The notes below the pieces were generated by a model. The model saw nothing but the letters and a program-made list of their open reading frames with translations, had not been told where the DNA came from and made no database searches. The translations under genes and the position numbers were made by a program. A DNA stretch of 64,000 bases from UBA699 sp050261915 (lineage in GTDB: Bacteria > Bacillota > Clostridia > Clostridiales > Clostridiaceae), in contig JBLNDT010000075.1 in NCBI GenBank assembly GCA_050261915.1, positions 20,864 through 84,863 of the forward strand, in the 5' to 3' direction. Below are positions 33,816 to 42,298 of the stretch, in pieces. Each line of letters begins with the position of its first letter. Within the stretch, counting starts at the first letter, position 1.

Positions 33816-33930
33816 TGATTTTTTCCTTGATTTTTAAGACTTTATGGGCATAAAAAAATAAATATGAAATCCTTTATCAAATTTGAGAAAAAATAAAATT
33901 ATGTTTGCTGGAAACAGGGGTTTGAGGCTT

Positions 33931-33945
33931 TGGCATGGTACTTGC
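33931..33945 (+). promoter_or_regulatory. Sigma-54 promoter of the cysteine desulfidase gene
   Basis: TGGCAT-GGTAC-TTGC with exact -24/-12 spacing, 43 bases before the start codon. Confidence 0.88.
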
Positions 33946-33987
33946 TTTATATATCTTCAATAATATTTATTGGAGGGGTTTTTATAT

Positions 33988-35262
33988 ATGAAAGATAATG
34001 AATTGTTAATAAGCATTTTGAAGGATCAGGTTGTACCTGCACTTGGATGTACAGAACCAACTGCAGTAGCTTATGCTACAGCAAAGGCAAAAGAAATTCT
34101 CGGTGAGGAAGTTCTTCATTTAGATATTTACGCCGATAAAAACATATTGAAAAATGGTAAAGAAGTTGGAATACCAGGAACTAAAGAAAAGGGTAATGTA
34201 GTTGCTGCAGCTCTAGCTTTAATAGTTGGCAAGTCTGAATATAAACTAGAAGTATTAAAGGAAGTAACAGATAACAGCTTGACAGAAGCTTTAAAACTTA
34301 TAGACAAGGATATGATAACTCTTAACCACAAAAAAGATGTCATAGGCTTATATATTGAAATTGTTGCAAAAGGAGCAAATAATACATCAAGAGTAGTTAT
34401 TCAGAAAACTCATCTTAATATAACTCTTTTAGAGAAAAACGGTGAATGTATATCTGAAAGCAAAGAAGAGGAACCAACTGCTGTTAAACCAGCTTTAAGA
34501 GATAGAATAAAGGAATTCACAATAGCAGACTTAAAAGAATTTGTAGATACAGTGGAATTTGAAAAGATTGCTTTCATCAATGAAGGTATTCTAATGAATA
34601 AGAGAATGGCATTTGCTGGATTGAATGAAAACCTTGGTATTGGTCTTGGAAACATGCTTAACACCGATGAAAAAGACTATGCAAAGTATGCGAAAGCAAT
34701 AACTGCTGCTGCCTCAGAAGCTAGAATGGCAGGACACCCACTTCCTGTAATGAGCAGTGCAGGAAGCGGAAATCATGGACTAGTTGCAATACTTCCTGTT
34801 GCAATAATAGGAGAAGGAATGAAACTTGACCAAGAGAAAATAATCAGAGGCGTTGCTTTAAGTCATCTTGTTACAATATATATTAAGACATATACAGGAT
34901 CACTTTCACCTGTGTGCGGATGCGGGGTTGCAGCTGGAGTTGGTGCAAGTGCTGGACTTGCATATATTTATGGAGGAACTCTTACTCAAATAGAAGGAGC
35001 TATAAAGAACATGATAGCAGGCGTAACTGGAATGATATGTGATGGAGCTAAACTTGGTTGTGCTTATAAGCTTTCAGTATCCGTTTCATCCTGCGTAGAT
35101 GCAGCTAAAATGGCTATGGACAACATTTTTGTTCCATCAAACGATGGAATATTAGATAAATCAGCTGAAAAATCAATTCAGAACATGGGTAAGGTTTCAT
35201 CAGAAGGAATGTCAAATACTGATGATGTAATCCTTGATGTAATGATGGCAAAATGTAATTAA
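33988..35262 (+). CDS. L-cysteine desulfidase family protein (UPF0597/CyuA type)
   Basis: About 424 residues from ATG 33988 (GGAGGGG upstream). Iron-sulfur enzyme family that breaks L-cysteine to pyruvate, ammonia and sulfide. Conserved Cys: GCTEP near residue 25, SPVCGCGVAAGVGAS near 300, ICDGAKLGCAYKLS near 350. The family is shared with L-serine dehydratase-like proteins, so serine remains a possible substrate. The sigma-54 activator next door has a Cys-rich sensor, supporting cysteine. Confidence 0.87.
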   Translation: MKDNELLISILKDQVVPALGCTEPTAVAYATAKAKEILGEEVLHLDIYADKNILKNGKEVGIPGTKEKGNVVAAALALIVGKSEYKLEVLKEVTDNSLTEALKLIDKDMITLNHKKDVIGLYIEIVAKGANNTSRVVIQKTHLNITLLEKNGECISESKEEEPTAVKPALRDRIKEFTIADLKEFVDTVEFEKIAFINEGILMNKRMAFAGLNENLGIGLGNMLNTDEKDYAKYAKAITAAASEARMAGHPLPVMSSAGSGNHGLVAILPVAIIGEGMKLDQEKIIRGVALSHLVTIYIKTYTGSLSPVCGCGVAAGVGASAGLAYIYGGTLTQIEGAIKNMIAGVTGMICDGAKLGCAYKLSVSVSSCVDAAKMAMDNIFVPSNDGILDKSAEKSIQNMGKVSSEGMSNTDDVILDVMMAKCN

Positions 35263-35273
35263 TCTAATAAGAA

Positions 35274-35304
35274 AACTCTCTGGAATATCCAGAGGGTTTT
35301 TTTT
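35274..35304 (+). terminator. Terminator after the desulfidase
   Basis: AACTCTCTGGA / TCCAGAGGGTT (one T-G pair), three-base loop, then eight T. Confidence 0.93.
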
Positions 35305-35313
35305 ATTAGATTG

Positions 35314-35342
35314 TTGACAATTACAATGAATTAGTGTACTAT
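35314..35342 (+). promoter_or_regulatory. Promoter of the GntR-ABC operon
   Basis: TTGACA (35314-35319), 17-base spacer, TACTAT (35337-35342). The -10 lies inside the left arm of a 42-base palindrome, so the repressor covers it. Confidence 0.85.
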
Positions 35343-35365
35343 GTTAATAGTACACTAATTCATTG
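35324..35365. promoter_or_regulatory. Perfect 19-base-arm operator of the GntR regulator
   Basis: Arm CAATGAATTAGTGTACTAT, central GTTA, then the exact reverse complement. It overlaps the -10 and start of the transcript, and ends 4 bases before the ribosome site of the regulator. YtrA-type regulators bind such long palindromes, so autorepression is very likely. Confidence 0.85.
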
Positions 35366-35379
35366 ATTAGGAGGTTATT

Positions 35380-35751
35380 ATGATTACAGAATTTGATGAA
35401 AATATTCCAATATATATTCAAATAATGAATATAATTAAAAGGGATATTGCTAACAAAAAAATAAATATTGGAGAAAAACTTCCTTCTGTTAGAGAGATAT
35501 CTTCAGAACTAAGGGTTAATCCTAATACAGTTCAAAGAGCTTACCAGGAACTTGAAAGAGAAGGCATAACATATACTCTAAGAGGTACCGGAACATTTAT
35601 CAAGGAGGATTTAAATATGATAGATGAATTGAAAAATGAAATGGCAAAGGGTGTTATTGAAACTTTCTTAAGCGGCATGAAGGAACTTGGATTTAAACAA
35701 GATGAAATAATAAATATAATAACAAGGAAGTTCAGCGAGGAGGAAAAGTAA
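35380..35751 (+). CDS. GntR-family regulator, YtrA type
   Basis: 123 residues. Winged helix (IKRDIANKKINIGEKLPSVREISSELRVNPNTVQRAYQELEREGI) plus a short C-terminal helix, without a ligand-binding domain; this size and layout is the YtrA subfamily that controls ABC exporters in cell-envelope stress. Its stop is directly followed by the ATPase start. Confidence 0.9.
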   Translation: MITEFDENIPIYIQIMNIIKRDIANKKINIGEKLPSVREISSELRVNPNTVQRAYQELEREGITYTLRGTGTFIKEDLNMIDELKNEMAKGVIETFLSGMKELGFKQDEIINIITRKFSEEEK

Positions 35752-36447
35752 ATGGACAGTGTCATTAAAATAAATGGTTTAACAAAATCTTATTTCAAGA
35801 AAAATGCATTAAATGGAACAAGTCTTCAAGTTGATAAAGGAAAGATAATGGGGCTCCTTGGACCTAATGGCAGTGGTAAAACTACTCTTTTAAAAATAGC
35901 TGCAGGGCTCCTTAAAGAATCTTCAGGAGAAATTTTAATTGATGGAAAAGCTCCTGGAGTTTATACAAAATCTGTAGTATCCTATCTGCCTGATACAAAT
36001 TATCTTTATAAATGGATGAAAATAAAAGATGCAGTGAGCTTTTACAAGGATTTTTACAAGGATTTTCAAATTGATAAAGCAAATGAACTCCTGGATTTCA
36101 TGGGACTTCAAGAGGATTTAAAGGTAAATTCCTTATCAAAGGGTATGCTTGAAAAATTTAATCTAACTCTTTCACTATCAAGAAAAGCAAAATTATATCT
36201 TCTTGATGAACCTTTAGGAGGAGTTGATCCAACCTCAAGAGAAAAAATTATTGATGCAATCTTAAATAATTATTCTGAAGACAGTTCCATGATAGTAACA
36301 ACACACCTGGTAAATGATATAGAAAGGCTTTTTGATGAAGTGGCTTTTATATCTGAAGGGAAAATTGTTTTAAATGGAAGTGCGGAGGATTTAAGACGAG
36401 ATAAAGGTATGTCAATAGATGAACTGTACAGGGAGGTATTCAAGTAA
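35752..36447 (+). CDS. ABC transporter ATPase (YtrB-like)
   Basis: 231 residues. Walker A GPNGSGKTT, a short signature SKGMLEKFNLTLSL in place of the usual LSGGQ, Walker B LYLLDEP and a His switch. The degenerate signature is usual in YtrB-type ATPases. The stop shares a base with the next gene's start region, so it is coupled to the permease. Confidence 0.88.
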   Translation: MDSVIKINGLTKSYFKKNALNGTSLQVDKGKIMGLLGPNGSGKTTLLKIAAGLLKESSGEILIDGKAPGVYTKSVVSYLPDTNYLYKWMKIKDAVSFYKDFYKDFQIDKANELLDFMGLQEDLKVNSLSKGMLEKFNLTLSLSRKAKLYLLDEPLGGVDPTSREKIIDAILNNYSEDSSMIVTTHLVNDIERLFDEVAFISEGKIVLNGSAEDLRRDKGMSIDELYREVFK

Positions 36448-37208
36448 TGTGGAATTTAGTTAAATATGAAATAAAGGGATATTACAAGGAACTATCAATA
36501 TTGGCTGGTAGTGTAATATTTTTAAATCTATTGCTGCTTACTAGAATTGGTGTTTGGCCTAGGGAAGTAATTACTACTCTTTCATTTATAATTATGTTTG
36601 TTAGTATTATAATTGTATTTGTGTGGAATGTGGCCTTATATAGCAGGGACTTGTATGGAAATACGGGATATCTTTTGTTTTCACTTCCCCAAAAGGGATG
36701 GTCAATTTTAACTGCAAAGCTGTTGGCCGCACTTGCCCAAATGACCGCTATTCAGCTTCTAACGGGAATATTTTTCATTTTGAATCTAACAAAGGTTAAG
36801 AACTATGAAATGGTGTTTAATGTATTAAGAGAGGCCTTAAATGTCCAGGCGGTGTTCATTGGAATTGCAGCTCCAATTTATTTGTATGTTTATCTGATTA
36901 TATTTATATATTTCTGCATAACTATTGGCAAGGTGGTTGTTGGAAAAAGAAGGCTTGGGAATTTTGGTGCATTTGTATCCTTTGTAATTTTTACAATAAT
37001 TACAGGTAAATTAGATAGTTGGATAACTAATGCATTTCCACAAAGTATCCATATTAATCCAATGACTCCAAAGGGGGTTCTCATGCTTGGTCAGTATCCA
37101 GGTGGTGATATTACAATAAACTTTGTGGGCTTGTTATTTGAAATTGCAGTGTTGGCAGTATATTATTCAGCCACATCATATCTTCTTGAAAATAAAATAA
37201 ACTTATAA
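36447..37208 (+). CDS. ABC transporter permease (ABC-2-like)
   Basis: 253 residues with about six membrane helices (strong at residues 15-35, 45-70, 100-130, 140-160, 175-195, 225-245). It pairs with the ATPase before it. Exported substrate unknown; such YtrA-regulated exporters respond to cell-wall antibiotics or acetoin in bacilli. Confidence 0.8.
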   Translation: MWNLVKYEIKGYYKELSILAGSVIFLNLLLLTRIGVWPREVITTLSFIIMFVSIIIVFVWNVALYSRDLYGNTGYLLFSLPQKGWSILTAKLLAALAQMTAIQLLTGIFFILNLTKVKNYEMVFNVLREALNVQAVFIGIAAPIYLYVYLIIFIYFCITIGKVVVGKRRLGNFGAFVSFVIFTIITGKLDSWITNAFPQSIHINPMTPKGVLMLGQYPGGDITINFVGLLFEIAVLAVYYSATSYLLENKINL

Positions 37209-37211
37209 TAT

Positions 37212-37238
37212 AAACCTCTGGTTTCATGCCAGAGGTTT
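37212..37238 (+). terminator. Hairpin after the ABC operon
   Basis: AAACCTCTGG / CCAGAGGTTT with a seven-base loop. The U-run is weak (GCTATCTCTTTT). Confidence 0.7.
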
Positions 37239-37322
37239 GCTATCTCTTTTGACATATATCACTATTGATAATGGTAATAATAGTGATATAATAAAATTAA
37301 TTAATAAAAGGAGGTATTGAAA

Positions 37323-38174
37323 TTGGAAAAAATAGCTGTTGTAACGGATACTACTTGTGATTTGCCAGAAGAGATAACTTCAAAATATGATATCAAAGTT
37401 TTGCCATTTAGAATAATTTATACTGGTAGTGAATATAGAGACAAGGTGGAAATAACTCCGGAGCAGGTTTATGAAAATCTTCTTGTGGAGGTACCTACTT
37501 CATCCATGCCTGCAATGGAGGATATGGAAGAACTTTATACCAACCTGGAAAAGGAAGGGTATACCCATGTAATAGCAGTTGTTCTTTCAACTGGACTTTC
37601 AGGAGTATATAATGGAATTAAGGTTGTAAGCGAAAACCATCCAAATATAACAACTCATGTATGTGACTCCCAATCAATTTCATTAGGAGAAGGAGCGTTG
37701 GCAGAGGAATGCGGAAAACTTGTGCAGCAAGGAAAAAGTTATGATTATATAGTAAATGAAATTCCAAATATAAAAAAAAGAATTCACTTGTTTTTTGTGG
37801 TTGGAACCCTTGAATACCTTAAAAAGGGAGGCAGGATTGGAAAGGTTTCTGGAAGCATAGCTGAGCTTTTGAATATCAAGCCTATAATATCAGTAGATAG
37901 AAATGATGGAAAATATTATACATATGACAAGGTGAGGGGAAGAAAACAATCCTTAAACCGTATTGTCGAAATAGGCAGTGAAATATTAAATAATAAGAAA
38001 TCCAGGGTATATGTAATGCATGGTGAATCAAAACCAGATGCATTAAAGGTATTGGAACTTTTATCTAGACATCCAAATGCAACAGAGGCGGTTTTTGTAG
38101 GATCTATAAGCCCTGTAGCTGGAGTACATACGGGGCCTGGCCTTGTGGGACTGGTTCTTGTTGAGGAAGAGTAA
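37323..38174 (+). CDS. DegV family fatty-acid-binding protein
   Basis: About 283 residues. TTG 37323 lies eight bases after AAGGAGG. Blocks: VVTDTTCDLPEEI at the N-terminus, TSSMPAMEDMEEL, STGLSGVYNG, and GPGLVGLV at the end. DegV (FakB-type) proteins bind a fatty acid and present it to FakA kinase, which is not in the window. It is one base from the PadR-like gene. Confidence 0.9.
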   Translation: MEKIAVVTDTTCDLPEEITSKYDIKVLPFRIIYTGSEYRDKVEITPEQVYENLLVEVPTSSMPAMEDMEELYTNLEKEGYTHVIAVVLSTGLSGVYNGIKVVSENHPNITTHVCDSQSISLGEGALAEECGKLVQQGKSYDYIVNEIPNIKKRIHLFFVVGTLEYLKKGGRIGKVSGSIAELLNIKPIISVDRNDGKYYTYDKVRGRKQSLNRIVEIGSEILNNKKSRVYVMHGESKPDALKVLELLSRHPNATEAVFVGSISPVAGVHTGPGLVGLVLVEEE

Positions 38175-38624
38175 ATGTCAGATTACGGATCGGGAATAGA
38201 AATAAAGGCTGAAGAAAAGCGCCTGTATGAGGAATATAAAAAAAAGCTGGCGGAACTTAAACGGGTAAAAAGAGAAAATGAAGCTGTTGGGCAGGTCTTT
38301 ACAAAGGGCTTGTTGCCCTTATATGTGCTATATATACTAAGTCTTGGTCCAACTAACGGCAATGATATTTCACATAAAATAGGAGATAGAACAAATGGAA
38401 GATGGATTCCAAGCACTGGGGGCATATATCCAATATTAAAAAAACTGGAAAAGGAAAAAATGGTTACAGGCAAATGGGACGATTCTGACAAAAAGATACA
38501 AAAAATATATACCCTGACAGAATTAGGGGTAAATGAACTTGAAAATAAAAAATATCTTTTGAAAAATAAAATAGAGGAAGCCCTTGAGGTTTTTAAAATA
38601 GTTTATAATGATTTATATTATTAA
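38175..38624 (+). CDS. PadR-family transcriptional regulator
   Basis: 149 residues, winged helix typical of PadR (LYVLYILSLGPTNGNDISHKI, STGGIYPILKKLEKEKMV, YTLTELG) with a C-terminal dimerisation helix. It begins directly after degV's stop and may control that gene. Ligand unknown. Confidence 0.85.
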   Translation: MSDYGSGIEIKAEEKRLYEEYKKKLAELKRVKRENEAVGQVFTKGLLPLYVLYILSLGPTNGNDISHKIGDRTNGRWIPSTGGIYPILKKLEKEKMVTGKWDDSDKKIQKIYTLTELGVNELENKKYLLKNKIEEALEVFKIVYNDLYY

Positions 38625-38648
38625 AAATGCAGAGAAATCTGCATTTTT
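38623..38648. terminator. Bidirectional terminator between padR and terC
   Basis: AAAAATGCAGA / TCTGCATTTTT with a GAAA loop; T-runs on both strands. Confidence 0.92.
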
Positions 38649-38653
38649 AATAT

Positions 38654-39331
38654 TTATAAATAATATTTGCTCCGAATTAAATATAGAAAGCCCAAAGCTA
38701 AGGTTATAAAGGCAGCAGCATCAGGGATAAGAAGTAAAAGCCCTGAAGAAAACAGGTTTTGAAGGAGTATATCTTCAAGTATCATCTTACAAGCGGTATG
38801 AGCTAGAATTGCGCCCCCAATATAAATCACAAAAGGATGATTTTTCATTACAATTGCAGCATATCTGCTTCCGTAGAAAATTATAGGTATATTAAATAAT
38901 AAACCAAATATAATCAGGGATATACTACCATTTGCTGTACCTGCTATTGCAAGTACGTTATCCAGACTCATTGCAGCATCTGCTAAAATTATATTTTTAA
39001 CAGCATCAAAAAATTCAACTGAGGTTGATACCCTCTTTCCTTCCCCTTTAGATTTTGGTATTAGAAGGTCAAAGGTTATTTTTATAAGTAAAATACCTCC
39101 AATAAGCTTAATAGGGAGCCATTTTATCATGAGTATCCAAGTGACCATTGATGCGAAAATAATCCTAAGCAAAACTGCTATGAATACCCCTAAGGCAGAA
39201 GCTTTCTTTGCATAATTTTCGGGGAGATCTTTTGTGGCAAGTGCTATCACCCCTATATTATCACCGCTTAAAACTATATCAAGCAGTGCTATCTGGAGAA
39301 CCGGTATAATTATTAGTATTATATTATCCAT
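38654..39331 (-). CDS. TerC family integral membrane protein (YjbE-like)
   Basis: 225 residues, seven membrane helices, with acidic motifs LDIVLSGDNIGVIALA and DAAMSLDNVLAIAG that carry the metal-ion-binding Asp/Asn residues. Family members export manganese or other metals and protect from tellurite. Divergent from the next gene. Confidence 0.85.
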   Translation of the reverse strand: MDNIILIIIPVLQIALLDIVLSGDNIGVIALATKDLPENYAKKASALGVFIAVLLRIIFASMVTWILMIKWLPIKLIGGILLIKITFDLLIPKSKGEGKRVSTSVEFFDAVKNIILADAAMSLDNVLAIAGTANGSISLIIFGLLFNIPIIFYGSRYAAIVMKNHPFVIYIGGAILAHTACKMILEDILLQNLFSSGLLLLIPDAAAFITLALGFLYLIRSKYYL

Positions 39332-39428
39332 TTGAATTCCTTGATTTTATTGCTATTTATATATCCTATTGTTATTGAAGTAAAAATATGATATTATCAT
39401 CTCCATGATAATTTTTGGGGGGATAGAA

Positions 39429-39941
39429 ATGATTTTTAGTTATTTATTTATATTTTTTGCTAAGATTATCGAGGTTGCTCTTATGACTATAAGAACAGTG
39501 CTGATAACCAGAGGGGAAAAAGTATACGGTGCAGTCATTGGTTTTTTTGAAGTAATGATATGGCTTTATGTTATCAATACTGTGCTAAACGGTATACAAA
39601 ATGATCCGGCAAGAATGATTGCATATGCACTTGGGTTTTCATGCGGTAACTTTGTTGGATGCACTCTAGAGGAAAAACTTGCACTGGGGGTACTTACAAT
39701 AAATGCTATTACAGCAGAGGAAAATGGACAAAGGCTTGCTGAGATTTTAAGAGATAACCATATTGGAGTTACAATGATGGATGCTGAAGGAATAAATGAT
39801 GTTAAGAAGATGCTTATAATACATGCTAAGAGAAAAAATAAAAAACAAATCCTAAAGGTTATAGAAGATTCAGGGATTAATGCAGTAGTATCTATTAATG
39901 ATACAAAAACAATATATGGTGGCTATGGTTTAAGAAAATAA
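39429..39941 (+). CDS. DUF2179/DUF5698 membrane protein
   Basis: About 170 residues from ATG 39429, with GGGGGG just upstream. Three membrane helices (LFIFFAKIIEVALMTIRTVLI, VIGFFEVMIWLYVINTVLNGI, MIAYALGFSCGNFVGCTLEE), then a C-terminal DUF2179 domain (LRDNHIGVTMMDAEGI...KKMLIIHAKRKNKKQIL). Function unknown (UPF0316-like). Confidence 0.8.
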   Translation: MIFSYLFIFFAKIIEVALMTIRTVLITRGEKVYGAVIGFFEVMIWLYVINTVLNGIQNDPARMIAYALGFSCGNFVGCTLEEKLALGVLTINAITAEENGQRLAEILRDNHIGVTMMDAEGINDVKKMLIIHAKRKNKKQILKVIEDSGINAVVSINDTKTIYGGYGLRK

Positions 39942-39944
39942 TAT

Positions 39945-39972
39945 GCAGGCACTGCTTTGTGCCTGCTTTGTT
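39945..39972 (+). terminator. Terminator after the DUF2179 gene
   Basis: GCAGGCAC / GTGCCTGC with a six-base loop, then TTTGTTT. Confidence 0.85.
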
Positions 39973-40016
39973 TATTGTGATATAATTATTATAGGTTTAT
40001 TTGGGAGGTGGTAATA

Positions 40017-40841
40017 GTGAAAAATTTTATTGATGCTTCTCTGGTTTATGAAAATATTAAGGATAAAAATACTGTAATAGTGGACTGTAGAGGAGATCTT
40101 TTTAATCATGAATATGGAATAAATGAATATGTTTCAGGCCACATTGAAGGAGCGTATTATATGGACGCCAAGGATGACCTTTCATCAGACCAAACAATTC
40201 ATGGGGGGAGAAACCCACTGCCAGACCTTGAAAAGTTAAAAAATAAGATTGAGGCTATGGGGATAAGTAATGATACAAAGGTGGTTGCCTATGATGATCA
40301 AAAAATAGCCACCGCAGCGAGATTTTGCTGGCTTTTAAGATATATAGGCCATAAAAACAACCATATATTAAACGGAGGAATTAGCAAGTGGATTGCTGCA
40401 GGTTACCCCTTGACCAAAGATATTCCTGATAACAAATCGGGAAGCTTTAAAATAGAAATTAATAATGATATTTATGCGGATATGGATTATTTAAAAAATA
40501 ATATAAATACGGAATATATTATAGACTCAAGAACTGAGGCGAGATACCTTGGAAAACAGGAGCCTATAGACTTTAAAGCAGGTCACATACCAAATGCAGT
40601 TAATTATTACTGGAAGAATTTTTTATTTCATGATGGTACGGTTATTGATATTGATAAGTTGATTGATTTCTTTAAGGAGATTAAAAACGGGGAAAATGTC
40701 ACTGTGTACTGCGGTTCAGGAATTGATGCCGCATTTAACCATATGATTCTAGATGAAATAGGAATTAAATCAAGGCTTTATATAGGGAGTTTCAGTGACT
40801 GGATAACTTACCCTGAAAATAGTATTATAGGAGGCAATTAG
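40017..40841 (+). CDS. Thiosulfate/3-mercaptopyruvate sulfurtransferase
   Basis: About 274 residues, two rhodanese domains. GTG 40017 follows GGAGGTG; the GTG at 40008 lies inside that site. The catalytic Cys is in VTVYCGSGIDAAFN; the CGSG loop is typical of 3-mercaptopyruvate sulfurtransferases. The enzyme moves sulfane sulfur to thiols or cyanide. It is one base from dapB. Confidence 0.88.
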   Translation: MKNFIDASLVYENIKDKNTVIVDCRGDLFNHEYGINEYVSGHIEGAYYMDAKDDLSSDQTIHGGRNPLPDLEKLKNKIEAMGISNDTKVVAYDDQKIATAARFCWLLRYIGHKNNHILNGGISKWIAAGYPLTKDIPDNKSGSFKIEINNDIYADMDYLKNNINTEYIIDSRTEARYLGKQEPIDFKAGHIPNAVNYYWKNFLFHDGTVIDIDKLIDFFKEIKNGENVTVYCGSGIDAAFNHMILDEIGIKSRLYIGSFSDWITYPENSIIGGN

Positions 40842-40842
40842 T

Positions 40843-41646
40843 ATGGATATAATAATAATGGCTCCCAAGGGAAAAATGGGAAGATTAATTACTAAAATAG
40901 CATATGGTATGGAAGGGGTTAATATTGCAGGTGCAATTGGCCCAAAGGGAAGGGACTACATAGGGTTGGATGCCGGAGCTGCAGCGGGTATCGGTGAAGT
41001 AACAGGAGCTTTGGTTTACGATGATCTTGAAAAAATAATTCATAAGGGAGATGTAATCCTTGATTACACAAATCCATCTCTTTCGATGGAGGTAATGGAA
41101 AGTGCTCTGAAACATAAAAAAGCTGTAGTTTGCGGCACAACTGGCTTCAGTGATGAACAAATGGAAAGAATTAAAGAAATTTCAAGGGACATTCCCCTGG
41201 TTTTTGCTGCAAATACCTCTATGGTGGTAAATCTAATGTATAAACTTCTTAAGACAGCAACTGAAACTATTGGGAATCTTTCAGATATTGAAATAATTGA
41301 AATGCATGACAGAAATAAAAAAGATGCTCCAAGCGGTACATCAAAGGAAATGGGAGAAGTGCTGGCTAGGGCTATGGGAAAAGAGCTGAAGGATATAGCA
41401 GTGTTTGGAAGAGAGGGTGAAGGGGCAAGAATACCAGGAACAATTGGATACCATTCCTTAAGAGCTGGAGATATTTCCAGCAGTCACACAGTTATGTTTG
41501 GGTTAATGGGAGAAAGACTTGAAATAACACACCATGCGCACAACTGGGAATGTTTCGCCAATGGTGCTTGTCAGGCGGCAGTTTATTTATATGGAAAGGA
41601 ACCAGGTTTTTACACAGTTAAAGACGTATTGGGGTTAAAGGATTAA
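40843..41646 (+). CDS. dapB: 4-hydroxy-tetrahydrodipicolinate reductase
   Basis: 267 residues. Second step of the diaminopimelate/lysine branch. Start IIMAPKGKMGRLI, then VCGTTGFSDEQ, FAANTSMVVNLM and the signature EMHDRNKKDAPSGTS (the proton donor His in HDRNK... block). No dapA is adjacent. Confidence 0.93.
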   Translation: MDIIIMAPKGKMGRLITKIAYGMEGVNIAGAIGPKGRDYIGLDAGAAAGIGEVTGALVYDDLEKIIHKGDVILDYTNPSLSMEVMESALKHKKAVVCGTTGFSDEQMERIKEISRDIPLVFAANTSMVVNLMYKLLKTATETIGNLSDIEIIEMHDRNKKDAPSGTSKEMGEVLARAMGKELKDIAVFGREGEGARIPGTIGYHSLRAGDISSSHTVMFGLMGERLEITHHAHNWECFANGACQAAVYLYGKEPGFYTVKDVLGLKD

Positions 41647-41649
41647 TTT

Positions 41650-42030
41650 ATGGATAAAATAATAGAAATAAAAATATATGGCAACGGAAATGAACAAATG
41701 GGCTCTTGTTGCAGCAAAACAAAGGGCTGCAGCGGGGACTGCGGGTGTAATGGAGGCTGTAGTGATTCAAAAACCTGTATTCAGGCGTATAACAATCTGA
41801 AGTCTTATTTTGATGCTTCCGAACTTAAAAACAATATCTCCCTTAAGTTCATAGAAGCTGAATGGGAAGAAATGTTAGAAAACGAAGAGTTAAGGGAATT
41901 GCTTAAACAAGGTTATAGTCTGCCTATAATTGTGATAGATGGTATTGTGAGGTATTACGGCGGGATTTCCAATACTCTTGTATATAAAGATGTTGAAGAG
42001 CTTTTGGAATATTACCCAAAAAATAAATAG
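41650..42030 (+). CDS. Cys-rich thioredoxin-fold-like protein (YuzD-like)
   Basis: 126 residues. A Cys- and Gly-rich insert (CCSKTKGCSGDCGCNGGC) at about residues 19-37, nine residues of it Cys, then a thioredoxin-like C-terminal half with SLPIIVIDGIVRYYGGIS. The tail resembles the YuzD/DUF1462 fold. The Cys cluster suggests metal or polysulfide binding; a possible sulfur relay partner of the rhodanese upstream. Weakly supported. Confidence 0.5.
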   Translation: MDKIIEIKIYGNGNEQMGSCCSKTKGCSGDCGCNGGCSDSKTCIQAYNNLKSYFDASELKNNISLKFIEAEWEEMLENEELRELLKQGYSLPIIVIDGIVRYYGGISNTLVYKDVEELLEYYPKNK

Positions 42031-42113
42031 GCATACATGATTTAATAAAAAAGCAAGCTTTATCTTTTAAACAAAAATCATGTATACCGGAGGGGCTTTT
42101 TAAAATTTTCAAT

Positions 42114-42142
42114 AAAAAAAGCTGTCTCAAATAAGGCAGCTT
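42114..42142 (-). terminator. Terminator of the candidate small RNA
   Basis: Minus strand AAGCTG / CAGCTT with a loop of about 12 bases (C-G pair inside), followed by TTTTTTT. Confidence 0.75.
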
Positions 42143-42247
42143 GTATTTACATATACAACCTACAAAACTACCATGCTACTTTTTTCAAAATATAGTAAAA
42201 CCACGTTTTACCTCTACAAAACTACATTTACCTATTAAAAAATATCT
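42114..42247 (-). ncRNA. Candidate small RNA downstream of the hutP-like gene
   Basis: About 134 bases read on the minus strand: promoter, transcript and terminator are all present but no open reading frame or ribosome site. The transcript contains two copies of GTAGTTTTGTAG (plus coordinates about 42209-42220 and 42165-42176) on either side of a strong hairpin GTAAAAC-GTG-GTTTTAC. The UAG-spacer-UAG arrangement resembles HutP binding sites. It is on the same strand as the hutP-like gene, 16-17 bases behind it. Not described as far as I can tell from memory. Confidence 0.55.
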
Positions 42248-42253
42248 AAATTT

Positions 42254-42282
42254 ATTATATATTAGAGTATAGGGGTTGTCAA
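42254..42282 (-). promoter_or_regulatory. Full-consensus promoter of the candidate small RNA
   Basis: Minus strand TTGACA (plus 42277-42282), 17-base spacer, TATAAT (plus 42254-42259): both hexamers exact. Confidence 0.85.
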
Positions 42283-42298
42283 GATTATAGGGCAAATT

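Noticed and set aside
42031..42113. ATACATGATTT...AAATCATGTAT inverted repeat as an insertion-element end
   Set aside because: No transposase remnant or target duplication; it is more likely a weak hairpin behind the Cys-rich gene.
42165..42220. The two CTACAAAACTAC copies as a CRISPR fragment
   Set aside because: Only two short copies about 44 bases apart, in a region better explained as a small RNA with promoter and terminator.
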